Both the position numbers and the translations under genes were made by a program. A stretch of 64,000 nt of DNA from contig WHSA01001296.1 of NCBI GenBank assembly GCA_012931725.1, positions 1 through 64,000 of the forward strand. Direction: 5' to 3'. The stretch comes from Litsea cubeba. Lineage: Eukaryota; Streptophyta; Magnoliopsida; Laurales; Lauraceae. Under the pieces are notes generated by a model. It saw only the letters and a program-made list of their open reading frames with translations. It did no database searches and was not told the DNA's origin. Positions 41,591 through 53,726 of the stretch are shown piece after piece. The number at the start of each line of letters is the position of its first letter. The first letter of the stretch is position 1.

Positions 41591-43600
41591 TGTTGGGATT
41601 GGTGTATGCCCTAAAGCCCACTAGCTGCACTCTCATCTTTTGTTACTGGATAATTACTGGTTATTTAATGGAAAGACTCTTTTATTCTTAAACATGTATA
41701 TATGTATGGTTGTGTAAGGCCCATTGTTTCAAGTAAATGAATTAGGTGTGTAGTGTCTATGCACAGATAGGTCTAATCCATGGACAACTGGAAACATCAT
41801 ATTTGTTCATAACTGAGAGATGGAGATGGGCACTTCATCTTGGTATAAATTATAATGAGAGACTCTCCTGTATTCAGGGTGACTTACCTAAGTCATGGGA
41901 GGGCTTTCCCGGATTCATCTCATTAGTGCATATGTAATGCATTGAACAGGACCATGGTAGGTGTGATATCTAAAATAGTACTATCACAGAAAAGAGATCA
42001 AGTCACCTCATGCTACTGAGTAACCGGTGCTCTTAATCTTGAGCATTTGTGGATGAACTGACGAAGTCAAGTTCTTGTGCTTTAATTCACTATGGGTGAG
42101 ATTCTTTTCATGGGTCAACAGCTCTGTGTTTTGGGTACTCGGACTTGATCAGTTGGGACGTACAGATGTAATATAGAATCTATGCCATCTGATGATGGAA
42201 TAATCGTCCCCTTAGAATTATCTGATTAATCATCAAAATCTAAGATCTTAGTATATGGATGTTCCATATGGATATTGAACTTGTGGGTCGCTCCCTGGAT
42301 CAAGAGAATGATATTCGAATGATGATTATGTTAAGGATATGAAGTTCTAAGGTTTAGATGTAATCGGGAAGGTTGATAGTACATATGATAACCTGACTCG
42401 ATTATGGATGTTACATAGAGGGGCATTCAGGTCATTACACTTAGTAGGTCGAAGACAACTGTCATTTTATGACATGCTTATTATAATATATATTTGTCCT
42501 TGGAGTTCAACCATAACTCTCTAGTGGAATGAGTTAAGGTTAAAATGGTCTTAATGTTGCTATGGGTTTAACATGGACATTTTGGTCATTTTGGGAGCCA
42601 ATGGCAAATATGTCTTTTGGTCCCTTCTCTAGTCACTTACCAAGATTGGCATGGTTTCCTAAGATGTTTAGATAACATAAGGATGAATTATTTTAGTGAA
42701 AAAATAATTTTGAGTTTAAATTCAAATAGGCCTTTGATGGCATACATGAATTTAACTCTAGATAAATTGTATGTGGGCCATGGTGTGCATTGATATGTGG
42801 GACGTCCATAATAGGATTTCCATGGGTAAGGTTTCCAACTTTGAGTAGGACTCTCTACTTAGAAAGTTGGACTCCTCTTTGGATTAGTATTCCTATGAGT
42901 TAGTTTCCTTTTTGGATTAGGAACTTAAAATTAGTAAGTGTTCTACAACTAGGATTACTAATTGCATGGAAAGTTCCTTTTAATTTCCTTTTCTAATTAG
43001 AGTGTTTCTTAAAGGAAATAAGTCTTTCCTTTTTGGACATCAATTAGAATAAGGAGAGATAACTTTATGGGAAAGGTTTCCAAAAAGTTTCTATAAAAGA
43101 AACCACATGGCCCTTGGACGTCCAACGCTAAGAAAGCCTCACAAGAGTCCCACACGTCCAGCTCTTGAAGTAGTTTCTTCTTCATTGAAGAAACTTTGAG
43201 ATCTGAGATTTTCCCTTGGAGAAATAGTTCTTGTTTCCTAGATTAAGATCCCACCATCTTAGCCAATCAGATTTGGAAGTGAGATAGAGGAGAAGATCAA
43301 AGGCAATACTAGTGCAGAAAATTCCAGCAACTTGTTTGCAAATTGCAAGTCTGAGTTCGGGCCTTTGGATCTATTTTTTCAGAGATTTGAAGTCTACAAA
43401 TCTTCGAGGTAATAGTCTTCTATCATCTCTATTAATTAAACACATGTTGATCATGATTTAATGGAGCTTCTATGCGATTCTTTATGGCTGATTTCCGCTG
43501 CATAGTGCAGAAATCAGATTTTTTAAAATCTGTCATACTTTGCATCAGCCATAGTAGTCTCTTTAGGAGAAGTTTCAGATCTGAATCGCGGTTTCTTTCA
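41591..43600 (+). repeat. 3' LTR of element D
   Basis: 2010 bp, TGTTGGGATTGGTG to GGTTTCTTTCA, followed by AATTG. TATA box at about 43092-43099. Scattered substitutions against the left LTR. Confidence 0.97.
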
Positions 43601-43605
43601 AATTG

Positions 43606-44436
43606 AACATTAGTTCCAAAATAGCATTTGTGAAACAAATGAAAGTCATTTCATTTCTTTTACTTTTTAGTTTATTGGGTTCAATAACAGAAAAAAAATT
43701 TTCATATAGTAGAGAACATAACATTTAAAAAGGAAAGAAGACCATAAACTAATTAACTTTTCTATTTTAGTTGCTAGTTTTGAAAGCAAAGAAAAAATAA
43801 TTGGAATTTGATTTGCTGCAGTGCATAAAGAAAAATTAGAGAGTAACAAGAGTGCCATGGGGTCAAAGGAATAAAAAAAATACGATATCGAGACACAGAA
43901 CAAGATTTAAAAGTAGAGAGAGAGAGATTGCAGAGTCAAAAGTTTCCTCATTTGCATCTCTATAAACATAAACAGGAGATATGATCATCATTGTTCTCTC
44001 TCCCAAGACTTCCTTAAAACATCCACTTACCGAGTTTCAATTTACATATTGAAAGTAGATGTTGAAATACCAACATATAGCTTACTTTTTGTACTATTTA
44101 GTGAATTCCTGAAATGCTATTTCACTCGCTCAAGAGGGTTGATGGAACATGATCCACTTTCACCCCTTTTTTTTACCAGTGGTAGGAGGACTATGTAGAT
44201 TTTTACAAAATGCTTGATTCAAGGAAATGAAGATTTGGCATTTGCATTTTGTAGATGATATTGTCATTCTTTAATGCATTTTTAGATCAGCTTAAGAATG
44301 ACTTAGCGGTGGTTTGCAGCCTATGAAAGAGATTCAACAGGGAGTGCCATCATCATAGGCTTTTATTTCCCTTGTTGAGTTAGCTATCGTTTGGCATGTT
44401 TTCCGTTCAAATATTTTTTTTTCTTCATGTTGAGGC
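43606..44436. other. AT-rich flank, possibly including upstream LINE sequence
   Basis: No clear gene. The last ~40 bp (to GTTGAGGC) read in frame across the element F insertion into 48585 onward, so the LINE may begin here, but I cannot support an endonuclease domain. GAGGC at 44432-44436 is the target duplication of F. Confidence 0.4.
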
Positions 44437-45427
44437 TGTCACGCCCCGAAACCGGGCCCTGCAGTGATCCGACCTCGGGGTGCGAAATTTTGGAATAAAT
44501 TTGAAACTTTTTGTTATCTTTCCCAAGATCCGCGTGAATGAGGATAATCACATTCCAACACAATCAGAGTATATTTTTCGCGGAAGCTAAACATGGTGTT
44601 ACGACCCGGAATCCGTGGCCATCGGGTTCCGTGTCGCACGCAACCAATTCCATAAAGCCATCATATAAGCAGACTGGCATAAATCATATATCAGAACACA
44701 CTGAGCTGGTAGTAACAAGACTAATTAATTCCCACATATTCAAGTTACAATTAACAAATGTCTTAATTACAAACCCAAAGAAAAAGGCTGATAAAGCCAT
44801 ACAACAATATCCAACTAATAGAGATACTACCCTCAAAGATTTGATACGAACTCCGGTGCCAAACTTGACATCTAGATGATATCAATGGGCAGCCTCTCAC
44901 GTCAGACCGGCGGTCCCACCGCCTCCTCTGATCAAACACCTAAAAACAAAAAGAGCGGAATCTGGCACCAAACAAATAAGGGTCAGACACGACGGTCTGG
45001 CAAGCAAATAAACAAATAATATGAAAGCAAAGCACACTCGTAAAGCCTGATGAAATCATCGAAAAATCGAATAAATAGGCTAAACAATAATGACAATAAA
45101 GCATGCTAAAATGATCGAAAGACCGAACATAAATATCAAAACAAGTAAAAGAACAATATCAGATGTACGAATATCTCGAAAAGATAAAAGCCTGCATCAA
45201 ACATTTAATCGTCGGAAATACATTTCAAATCCTGAATAATAGCGACAATATGATAAATGATTGATATCGTAAACATTAACCAAATCTAAACATAAAGAGC
45301 ATAACCCACAAGAATCATAAAATAGAGTAATGTGCAGATAAAACCTTGGCGACCACAAATAGCTAATCCTCCTATTACCGAAGTAATAAGAGCAGACAGA
45401 GCGTAGCCACTGAACGTGGTACTAAAA

Positions 45428-45515
45428 ATAGGATCAGAACCGTAGCCATACAAATGGGACCGGCAGATCAAAAGTATCAGAACCGTAGCCATACAAATGG
45501 GACCGGCAGATAGAA
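45428..45515. repeat. Short tandem duplication in element F
   Basis: ATCAGAACCGTAGCCATACA ... GGGACCGGCAGAT occurs twice in direct succession, about 46 bp apart. Confidence 0.8.
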
Positions 45516-45664
45516 CCGTTGCCATGGTCGGTACAGACAGAATCCAAGCTACAGCTGGCGGACAGATTAAAGATCCCAAGCCGGGTGATCAGCCCGACAA
45601 GGTGACCTAAGCCTAGTGGTGCCTTTAGTTTTCAAACTCAAACCGATACAAATCTAACATAATA

Positions 45665-45815
45665 CTAATCCCTTTGGCTCAGGGGCTCACACCACATAGC
45701 TCTGGCCCCGTCTTGCCTCGGGGTTTTGTTTTCGGAATCATAGCCTCTTTGGCTCATGGGCTCGCACTACAAAGCTCTGGCCCCGTCTTGCCTCGAGGTT
45801 TTATTTTCAAATACT
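45665..45815. repeat. Second tandem duplication in element F (~77 bp)
   Basis: CTTTGGCTCAGGGGCTCACA ... CTCTGGCCCCGTCTTGCCTC appears twice (about 45671 and 45747) with few differences. Confidence 0.8.
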
Positions 45816-46042
45816 AGTCTTATCAAAACAATAATCTCATCGAAGAAATCCCGAATGTGACAAACATACTCCAATCTCTTTTCAAATCGAATCGGAGAAA
45901 ACATACGAATATCTATGGTAAACCGTCCAAATACGCATCAAGGTGATTTGTATAAAATCATACGGTCAATCCTTTCGAACGTGGAAAACCACATGATTTT
46001 ATAACAAATCATCGATGCTATTTAAATTAGTTCACCAAAGAA

Positions 46043-46076
46043 AACAAATACAAATACAAATACAAATACAAATACA
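46043..46076. repeat. ACAAAT microsatellite
   Basis: About five perfect tandem ACAAAT hexamers inside element F. Confidence 0.95.
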
Positions 46077-46379
46077 TTTTTCTGACTTGAAATGGGATGG
46101 ACAGTGGAGAATGACTTAATGACTTACCAAGGAACCATCTCAACGCACATTTAACCTTTAAACATTGATTAATAAAGAGCGCGTTTGATGCCAATGAAAA
46201 TCCACAATATTTAAATGATAAAGTGCGCATTGAGACTCAGACGATTCCCGGGTAATTCCACATACATTCATTCTCACAATGACCCCATTCCCATTTCACA
46301 AATTTTCCAAGTGTTACAAGAAATCCCAAATCTCTTTAAAACAGGCCCATAGCTGGCCTTAATCCAAGTCCAAAATAAT

Positions 46380-47030
46380 CCTTGAGTAGCCCACAAACAA
46401 ATTCTTAAAAATCAATCCAAAACTAATCTTTGAATGACCTACAAAACAGGTCCTGAAAACAGCCCAAAACCGAACTTGAATTGCCCACAAACATACTTTA
46501 AAACAGTCTCAAAACTAATCTTTGAATGGCCTACAAAACAATTCTTAAAAACAGCCCAAAACAAATCTTTGAATGGCCCACAAAATTGATTTTTTTTTGA
46601 ACAACCCAAACTAGACCTTTAATGGCCCACAAAACTGATTTTTAGAAGAATCCAAACTAGGCCTTAAATGGCCCACAAAAACTGATTTTTAAAAGAACCC
46701 AAAACTAACCTGAACAGGCCCATAAAACAGTCCTTAAAGTAGCCCGAAATTCAGGCCATAAAACAGTCCAATCTTAGGTCTCAAAATAGCCCAGAAGTTG
46801 ATCTTGAATCAGGCCCACAAAACAGTTTTAAAACAGCCCAAAAACAACCTTGAATGGCCCACAAAACAGACTTTAAATCAGCTCAAAACCAACCTGAACC
46901 AGGCCCACAAAACAGACTTTAAATCAACCCAAAACTGAACCTAAGATGGCCCACAAAACAAACTTTAAAACAGCCCAAAACTGAACCTTTAATGACCCAC
47001 AAAACAGGTTTTTAAATCAGCCCAATTGTA
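46380..47030. repeat. ~47 bp degenerate minisatellite in element F
   Basis: About 13-14 units of GAATGGCCCACAAAACA ... TTAAAACAGCCCAAAACTA; anchors at 46389, 46434, 46484, 46526, 46574, 46622, 46670 and 46717 give spacings of 42-50 bp. Copies are clearly diverged. Confidence 0.85.
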
Positions 47031-47079
47031 TAAGAAAATCATTAAAAAGGGGCCCTGAAAATCAATGAGGCAGTGACTG

Positions 47080-47116
47080 GGCCTGCTCGAGCGGGCTTGA
47101 GTCCGCTCGAGCGGAC
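47080..47116. repeat. Paired CTCGAG palindromes in element F
   Basis: CTGCTCGAGCGGG and CCGCTCGAGCGG lie 11 bp apart in an AT-rich context, and the whole stretch can also fold as GGGCCTGCTCGAGCGG against its partner. It resembles the palindrome cluster of the E LTR in layout, not sequence. Confidence 0.6.
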
Positions 47117-48584
47117 CCTTCCAGCAGCTGGAATTAGGTTGCTGCACGCCCAGTTTCCTTCCTTTTTTTTTTTGTTTTGCATTTTTCCTTTCTTCTGAGT
47201 TTTTCAATGTTCATTCTCATTCCAATTTCCATTCAACATCATATAAAAAGTCTCATTCCATGCATAAGCTTAATATAGAGATTAAGCACTAATCATAGGA
47301 AAATACAAAAGAAATCCAAGATGGCAATTCTATGCACAAATTTGCTACAGAATTTCAGACCTTAACTAAGATGAAAAACAGAGATTTAGAGATGGTTTTC
47401 TAGCATTATAAACATTAGCAAACATCAAAAACCTTCATGCTAATATAAACAAAATCATTTAACAAGACTGAACTAAATTTTAATGCTAGAAAACTTCTGT
47501 AAATCAGACCTTACATGGCTAAAACAATCATTCAAATGAACCAAATTTTCAAATCGGAATTTATAAATAGACAAGATTCAAAAGCATGCATTCCAATCCA
47601 TTTATTCACTTGCCTCCACTCCAAAAGGATCTAAGGTTTCCTCCCAGAAATCTCTTCCCTCAGCCCAACTCCAAGCTACAAAAACCATGGAAAAACCCAC
47701 TCAAAAGAAATCCAGATTTTTGAAATAAAAGGGGTTCTTCAAGAACCACCTTGCATGCATGCTAAAAAGCTTCAAAAGGGTCTAAAGAACCCAAGGCTAG
47801 GAGGAGAAAGCCAAGCCTCACCTGAAAGTGCAGAGATCAGCAAGAAATGTTTGGTGAGGAAGATGGGTCCAGCTGAAATCCCTTGAAAATGGTATCAATA
47901 GAAAGCTTAGGTGATGAGGGAGAGATTGGTGCACTCAAATCTTCATTTTTGGCCAAGGAAGTTCAACATGCAAAGGAGAGAAGGTGGCTGTAATGGAGAA
48001 GAAGAAAGAGCTCTCTTAGCTGCTGTAGTAGGGAAAAATGGAAGGGTAGAAGAGAACCCACGTTGGTTTAGTTTTAAGTGGGGAAGTGGGTCCCATTTGG
48101 TCTCAAACTTGACATGGCTGGATCAGTCATTTGTGGGTCCCGGACGAGATCGACGAAGAAGACAAAATTGATCAGAAAAATTTCTATTTTCCGAAAAGTA
48201 TACTTTCCCCAATTTCTGAAATTTTCGAAATTCATGGACAGATTTAATGTGAAAAGTCAGTTTTTGCCCTTTTTCTCGAAAAACGCATTTTTTTTTATCA
48301 TCAAATCAAAATGGTCAAAACATGAAAGTTGTTAAACTTCCTAAAATGAGTCAAAATACACCAAAATTAGAATTTTTTTGAAATCAAAAGTAATTTCTCA
48401 TAAAAATACATATCATATAAACCGGGTCAAACCAAAGTCAACGGTCCTCAAAATCTCAAAGGCTATGGAAAAATCTAGTCAAACTCAAAACAAAGTTAAA
48501 CCAACTCAAATATTGCTTAAAAAGCTAAACCACGATTAAAACAATACTAAACAGAGGAATTGGGGGTCGGGGTCTTACAGAGGC

Positions 48585-49660
48585 CAAGTCTAGATTGCGT
48601 AATTTTCTTGAAATTGAGAAATTCTATATTATGAATTATTATATCAAACAGTAAAAGCTGCATGGGATACTAACATTCATGGCACTACTCATTTTACTGT
48701 GGTCCGAAAGCTCTCAATAGTGAAACAACATCTAATTGATTGGAAACGGTCACACTGCTCTCTTCCTTTAAAAATCTCAGAGGTAGTATCACAGCTGGAA
48801 CATCTTCAGAAGTGCTTGGTGGGTGTTTCTAGCAACATTGATATTCAAGAACATGAAAGAAAGGCAAGGTATGAGCTTGATCAATTACTAAGGGCATAGG
48901 AAAGCATGTACAAACAAAGATCCAGGAATTTGGCAGTAAACTTGGGAGATACTAATACCAAGTACTTTTATCGTCTTATGCGGAAGCGATAGACACAATC
49001 TTTTATTTCCCAAATTGCTATATAGAGGGTAACATCTACACTGAGCCATCAGGTATTGCTGCAATCTTTGTGAATCATTTTCAAAATATTCTGGCACCAG
49101 TAGGTCATTCTCAATATCCTAACTTATCTCATATCATCCCTCATGGATATGTTACCGAAGAGGATGCATTAGATCTCATGAAACTTGTCACAATTCCTGA
49201 AATTGAGGAGGTGATAAAGGCTGCTAATCCTAATAAAGCCCTAGGGCCTGATGGTTTTAATGCTCATTTTCTCAAGGTGTGTTAGCCAATTATAGGAAAG
49301 GATGTATGTGCAAGCATTCAGGATTTTTTTCAGCATGGATCTATGCTAAAGCAACTCAAGAACACTTTTATAGTGTTGGTGCCAAAAACTGATAATCCAA
49401 GCTCTCATGATAAATTTAGACCTATTGCTTTGACAAATGAATTATACAAAATCATAAGTCGTATTCTGGTAAATCGACTAAAAACAATCATTGCTAAGAT
49501 TGTGGGGCCAATGCAATCTGCTTTTGTTCCTGGTAGAAGCATTACAGATAACATCCTTCTTGCTCAGGACCTCATCCATAACTTTCATTTGAATAAAGGC
49601 ACTCCTCGAATGTGTATAAAGCTTGATCTTGCCAAAGCCTATGATAGTGTCAAGTGAGAT
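48585..49660 (+). pseudogene. LINE (L1-type) ORF2, part before the RT core
   Basis: Interrupted frames. 48660-48899 reads TVKAAWDTNIHGTTHFTVVR and the following lysine-rich linker typical of plant L1 ORF2 between endonuclease and RT. After stops near 48899, 48990 and 49024 the frame gives GYVTEEDALDLMKL, NPNKALGPDGFNAHFLKV, FRPIALTNELYKIISRILVN and AFVPGRSITDNILLAQDLI, which are RT motifs, and KLDLAKAYDSVK (first catalytic Asp region). Frame shifts occur near 49655-49685. No endonuclease domain was found upstream. Confidence 0.9.
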
Positions 49661-50535
49661 TTTTTGGAGGTTGCTCTTAGGTGCCTCCGGTTTCCAGAAA
49701 GCACATTATAAAGATTCTCATGGAATGTGTCTCGGGAGCACAATTCTCAGTATTGGTTAACAGTGCTACGGAAGGATTCTTTAAGGGTACTCGAGGTTTG
49801 AGACAGGGATGTCCATTATCTCCATTTCTATTTGCCAAAGTAATGGAATTCTTCTCTATCATGATGAATAAATATGCCTCTGCAAATATGATTCAATCTC
49901 CCTTTGTGAGAAGGGATGTCACTATCTCTCACTTGATGTTTGCTGATGACTTGATAGTGTTTAGCAAAGCTTCCACAAGTGCAGCTGCAAACCTCCATCA
50001 CTTCCTTCATCATTTGAAAGAGTTTACAGGACTTGGGGTAAATTGGTTCAAAAGTGCAATATTTTATGCAAACTGCAAAGAGGAGGACCAAGAGGCTATT
50101 TCTACAGTCCTAAAAGCAAATTTCCCAATCAGATACTTGGGTGTCTCGCTTTCTTCCAAAAAGCTAAATTTCAATGATTGTCAAACCCTTTTGGCAAAAG
50201 TTCAACAACACTTATCAGGATGGAAAGCCAAAGTGTTATCTTATGCTGGAAGACTGGAGTTGATAAAGTCTACGTTATCTTCTTTCCATTTATTCTGGGC
50301 AACTGTAATTATGCTCCCTCAAGCAACCTTGCATGTTTTAGATCGCCAGGTCAGGGATTTCTTTTGGAACTGTAGGTCTACTCATTGCATTCATCCCATA
50401 GCTTGGAGCTCCATTTGCCAGCCAAGCAATATGGGAGGACTTGGCATTCGATCTATCTTCGGAATTGCCAAGGCTGCACTTCTTAGGCAGGTATGGAATA
50501 TTGTCATTAACAAACAAACATGCTGGAATATCTAG
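49661..50535 (+). pseudogene. LINE ORF2 reverse transcriptase core
   Basis: From 49681: GTRGLRQGCPLSPFLFAKVM, then the catalytic HLMFADDLIVFSKA at about 49930-49970 (FADD, intact), and FPIRYLGVSLSSKKL and LSGWKAKVLSYAGRLELIKS of the thumb/connection region. Length and order match plant L1 RT. The frame ends at TAG about 50533-50535. Confidence 0.92.
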
Positions 50536-51488
50536 ATTAATGCAAGGTATTTGAAAGGAATATCCTTTTGGGATATTAAAATTCCAACAGGTGTTTTTTA
50601 GGGTTGGAAAGGTATCTTAGCTCTCAGACCTTATGCGCTACCTCACATAAGATTTATGATTGGGAATGGGTGGCTCACACACTTTTGGACTGACCCATGG
50701 CTCAGTGGGGGTCGGTTAAAGGACCAATATGGTGAAAGAGCAATTTATGATCTACGCATGGGCACTGATATCAGGGTTGGTAGGTTTCTTCATGATGGAC
50801 GGCACCTTCCAAACCCAACATCGTATGCTTTGATGAATATCTTCCAGAAAATCCCCAGTGAGATTGTTCCTTGGCATATGTTTGATGATGAAATTGTTTG
50901 GACACTAGAAGAGCAGGGTCAATTTTCGTTGAAATCTTCCTACAAGTTAATATGTAATATCCCTACCCAATAAATTCAGTGGACTTCAGCAATATGGTTC
51001 ATAGGGTGTATTAAAAAGCATCCAGTTGTGCTTGGATGCTTTTACGCGGAAGACTAAAAACAAAGAATTTCCTTCTTCAAAAAAATGTTGACTGTGACTC
51101 TTGCTGTGCTCTTTGTGATAGCACATGGGAAACAGCCTCACATCTCATGATTCATTGTCCTTATTCTCAAGAGATTTGGTAAAGGATTCTTCTTAAATTG
51201 AACTTGGTACCAATCAGCTGTATTAACACTCAAGAACTTCTTCTTTCAGTCATATCTTGTTTAGATCAGCAAAGTAATGGAGCTCTAACACTTGGTAAGT
51301 TTCTCTTTAATGCTTTTGTTTGCCATGTGTGGGCAGAAAGAAATGCAAGGATTTTTCAGATGACTGCAAAATCAAGTAGTTCTGTGGTACAACATATTAT
51401 TCAAGTGGTAACTACTAAGGCTCTCTACCTTGGTATCACCTTACCAACTAGTATTCAATGTCATTGGAACATTCCTCCTACTGACTAA
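50536..51488 (+). pseudogene. LINE ORF2 C-terminal region with zinc-binding RT domain
   Basis: Broken frames continue ORF2: 50656-50973 (IGNGWLTHFWTDPWLSGGRL) and, about 51080-51200 in shifted frames, C-x2-C with HLMIHCPYSQEIW, the zf-RVT domain that follows RT in plant L1 elements. 51198-51488 continues downstream. Stops and at least two frameshifts are visible. Confidence 0.85.
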
Positions 51489-51923
51489 GTGCATATTCCA
51501 AGACCTGTAGCTGAGAGAACTCATGGCTGGCGTCTTTCCATTGTCCCCACTAGTCATGCCTTGATTGGAATTATGTGGAGGGACCTACACCAACCTTTGC
51601 AAGGTCGTATAGTGCCGGTGCTGAATTACTATGAGGGGGTATTTCAAATTCTGAATCTCATTCCAATAATGGTTTCGTCACTTACTATTGAGGCTGACTC
51701 TTCTCTCCAACAAACTCTACTTCTTCCAGCCCATTCTGAATGGACTATGTGGTTTCAAGCTAGAAGAATTCATGCAGTGATTACAAATTATAAGAAAGTG
51801 CACTTCTCTTTTCTTCATCCTGAGACTATGCGTATTAGTAAACTCATAAGCAGAAGTTTGGGAACTCCACCACTGAATATTGATATTTTGTATAACTCTA
51901 TAAGGCATGGAGTTTCCAGATGA
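51489..51923 (+). pseudogene. RNase H-like end of the LINE ORF2
   Basis: 144 residues in the frame directly following the 51488 stop. The pattern GWRLS ... GIMWRDLHQP ... YYEGVFQILNL ... SLTIEADSSLQQTL ... RRIHAVI ... FSFLHPETMRISKLISR resembles the RVT_3/RNase H domain of plant L1 elements. The first acidic position is not obvious and the last is not Asp, so it looks catalytically dead. Assignment is by pattern only. Confidence 0.5.
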
Positions 51924-52080
51924 TAGTTAGTAATTTTTATACTTTCGCTTCATATTGTATCGAAGGGGTATGCCCTTTTTTGGAAGTATACTCAATCTTT
52001 CGGATGGTATACTTCTATTTCTGTGTATTATCATTGAGAAAATGAATACCTAACTTATTCTTCAAATATATATATATATA
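51924..52080 (+). other. LINE 3' UTR and tail
   Basis: Non-coding, ending in a short A/AT run (AAATATATATATATATAT at about 52063-52081), where the poly-A tail of an L1 insertion is expected. Two copies of GTATACT(T/C) are present. Target duplication not identified. Confidence 0.5.
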
Positions 52081-52560
52081 TTGAAAGAGATATTTCAAAT
52101 TAAAGGCTAAGCCCTGGACCAGCCCGGGCCTGCAAGGGACAGGATTTGAACTAGGCCCGTTCAATTTAGAGCTGGAATTGGACAACCCCCGGCAGGCACA
52201 CCCAATATTCGGGATTGAATAGCCCAAGCCCAGCCCGTGTCGCGAAAATTAATCATGATAGGGTTTTTCCTTTGAGCAGCTCATGCTATGGGCCCCACGA
52301 ATCATTAGGAACTGAGAGGGGGGTTAATGGGCCCACCGGCAGATGCGTTTTCCAAACAAGACGCTTGCGCCACGTATAACGGCGTTATTAAACTCGTTGG
52401 AAAACCTTTTTATACTCGTCTCTCTTTGTCCCTCCATTTCTTGCTCCCGCGCTCTCTTGCTTTCTCTCTCTCTCTCTCAAGCTCTCTCTATTGTGTTCTT
52501 ATGGCATAAAAAGACCTACAGATTTCTGAATTATTGCGCTGTTCATCACCTGATTGTTTC
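52081..52560 (+). other. Intergenic stretch with promoter-like segment, copy 3
   Basis: GGCCCG-rich sequence at 52110-52240 recalls 25075-25240. At 52384-52500 a diverged copy of the 24345/24815 promoter-like segment has AAACTCGTTGGAAAACC, TTTTTATACTC and a long CT microsatellite. No ORF follows; element C begins 60 bp later, so any gene would be interrupted here. Confidence 0.35.
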
Positions 52561-53447
52561 TGTAGGTGCAGAAAATAATGACCCACAATAATTGGGGTGC
52601 CTTAGAGGATTTATCCAAGGTGATGAAGATTAGGTACCGTCCGAAAGCCTGAAAGAGAAGAGCAAATGGTCAGAGGACCCTGGCCTGGGCGGCGCAAGGC
52701 TCTCCGATGCCAAAGTCAGTGAACGAACTGGAACAATGGAAGGAAAGGGAGAAGAGAGGCAGAGTAACGGCTCTTTTGGTTGAATTTTGCGTACCTTGCT
52801 GGTGGTATGAGGCTCTATTTATAGAGGCTTGGGTCGTATCTTCGAATGATATCCTGGCGTGGGTCCCATGACTCGACTGGAAGTCATGATCAGCCCACAA
52901 AGTAATTAATGCGGTCCAATCCAGCCCACTCTGCATTTAATGCCAGTCGAATCAGCCCACATCGCATTAAATGTGCGTCATGTTGGGCCAGATCGTGTTG
53001 GACGCCTTTGGCGGTTGGGGTACCATCGGATCCGCCCTCGGGCCTTGCCCTGATGTGGCTTCAGCTGCTGGATGCCGTTCTGTCAGTGATCTGGCGAAGA
53101 TTGTGAACGGCTGGATGTCGCATCTGTCTCACTAGCTTACGCCCCTATTCCTCCACGTGCCTGATGACGTGGGGGACGAGGGGCGCGAGTGGAGGTTCCT
53201 TCCTGCTTCGCCTTTCGTCCCTGTTCCTTTGGCCGAGTTGGAGCTTTCTGCCGAGGTGGGCACATGGAGTAGCCGAGCTCGGCGCTAGCGGTTCGGACCT
53301 GCTTGACTTCGGCCGGAGCCCCTGTCCTGGTAGCCGGGGTGAATCTGGTGCCACGTGGGCGGCACGCGGATGGTACGTGAGAATGCTTAGTCTCATCTGA
53401 TGGCTGTGATTAGCGTAATCCTAGAGTTCTGGAAATCTCCCCACACA
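52561..53447 (-). repeat. 3' LTR of element C
   Basis: 887 bp; in element orientation TGTGTGGGG ... GCACCTACA, homologous to the B LTRs over its full length with more substitutions than between the B LTRs. It keeps the 20 bp missing from the right LTR of B. TATA box on the minus strand at 52816-52823. Confidence 0.95.
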
Positions 53448-53718
53448 ATTGCCCCCTAGCTTTTGACCTCTTAAGCATCCTAGCCTTTAGTGGTCGAAAG
53501 CTAGAAAATCTGTCTAGGGATGCGGCGATCATTGCCTGGTGTCGTTTCAACTTTTCTGAAGCAATAAATGCTCTGCCCTATCCGTCCTGGGAAGCGGGTC
53601 GACGGCTACACGCGTAGCCTCTTCACTGATTGCGTTGTCTCGTTGATGGGACGGGCACGGGCTGCGAGGTCCGCCTTTTCGAATTCGAAAGTGGTATTCA
53701 ATCGAGGGTTCCCTTTCC

Positions 53719-53726
53719 ATAAATAG
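53719..53726 (+). promoter_or_regulatory. TATA box of the antisense gene, element C
   Basis: ATAAATAG within TTTCCATAAATAGGGTCG, 226 bp before the antisense ATG and outside the LTR. A related but weaker box is present in B. Confidence 0.6.

Larger units (their letters stand above)
25267..43600 (+). mobile_element. Element D: Ty1/copia retrotransposon, split by nested element E
   Basis: LTRs 25267-27279 and 41591-43600, target duplication AATTG at 25262-25266 and 43601-43605, iMet primer site at 27281. gag-pol order is gag, protease, integrase, RT, RNase H, the copia order. An 8.6 kb element (E) plus its 5 bp duplication interrupts the leader; without it D is about 9.7 kb. The LTRs differ by an estimated 1-2 percent by eye. 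Lineage looks close to plant TAR/Tork-like elements but is not certain. Confidence 0.96.
44437..48579. mobile_element. Element F: 4.1 kb solo-LTR-like insertion
   Basis: Starts TGTCACGCCCCGAAACCGGG, ends GGGGTCGGGGTCTTACA, flanked by GAGGC at 44432-44436 and 48580-48584. TG...CA ends with a 5 bp duplication and no internal coding domain or direct terminal repeats argue for a solo LTR of a large LTR element. Its ends are also imperfectly inverted (TGTCACGCCCCGA and TGTAAGACCCCGA). It contains a ~47 bp minisatellite, two other short duplications, an ACAAAT microsatellite and clustered palindromes. Orientation is not determined. Confidence 0.75.

Noticed and set aside
44538..44879. 113-residue frame in element F
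   Set aside because: No similarity to any gag or pol motif, lies in a solo LTR, no supporting signals.
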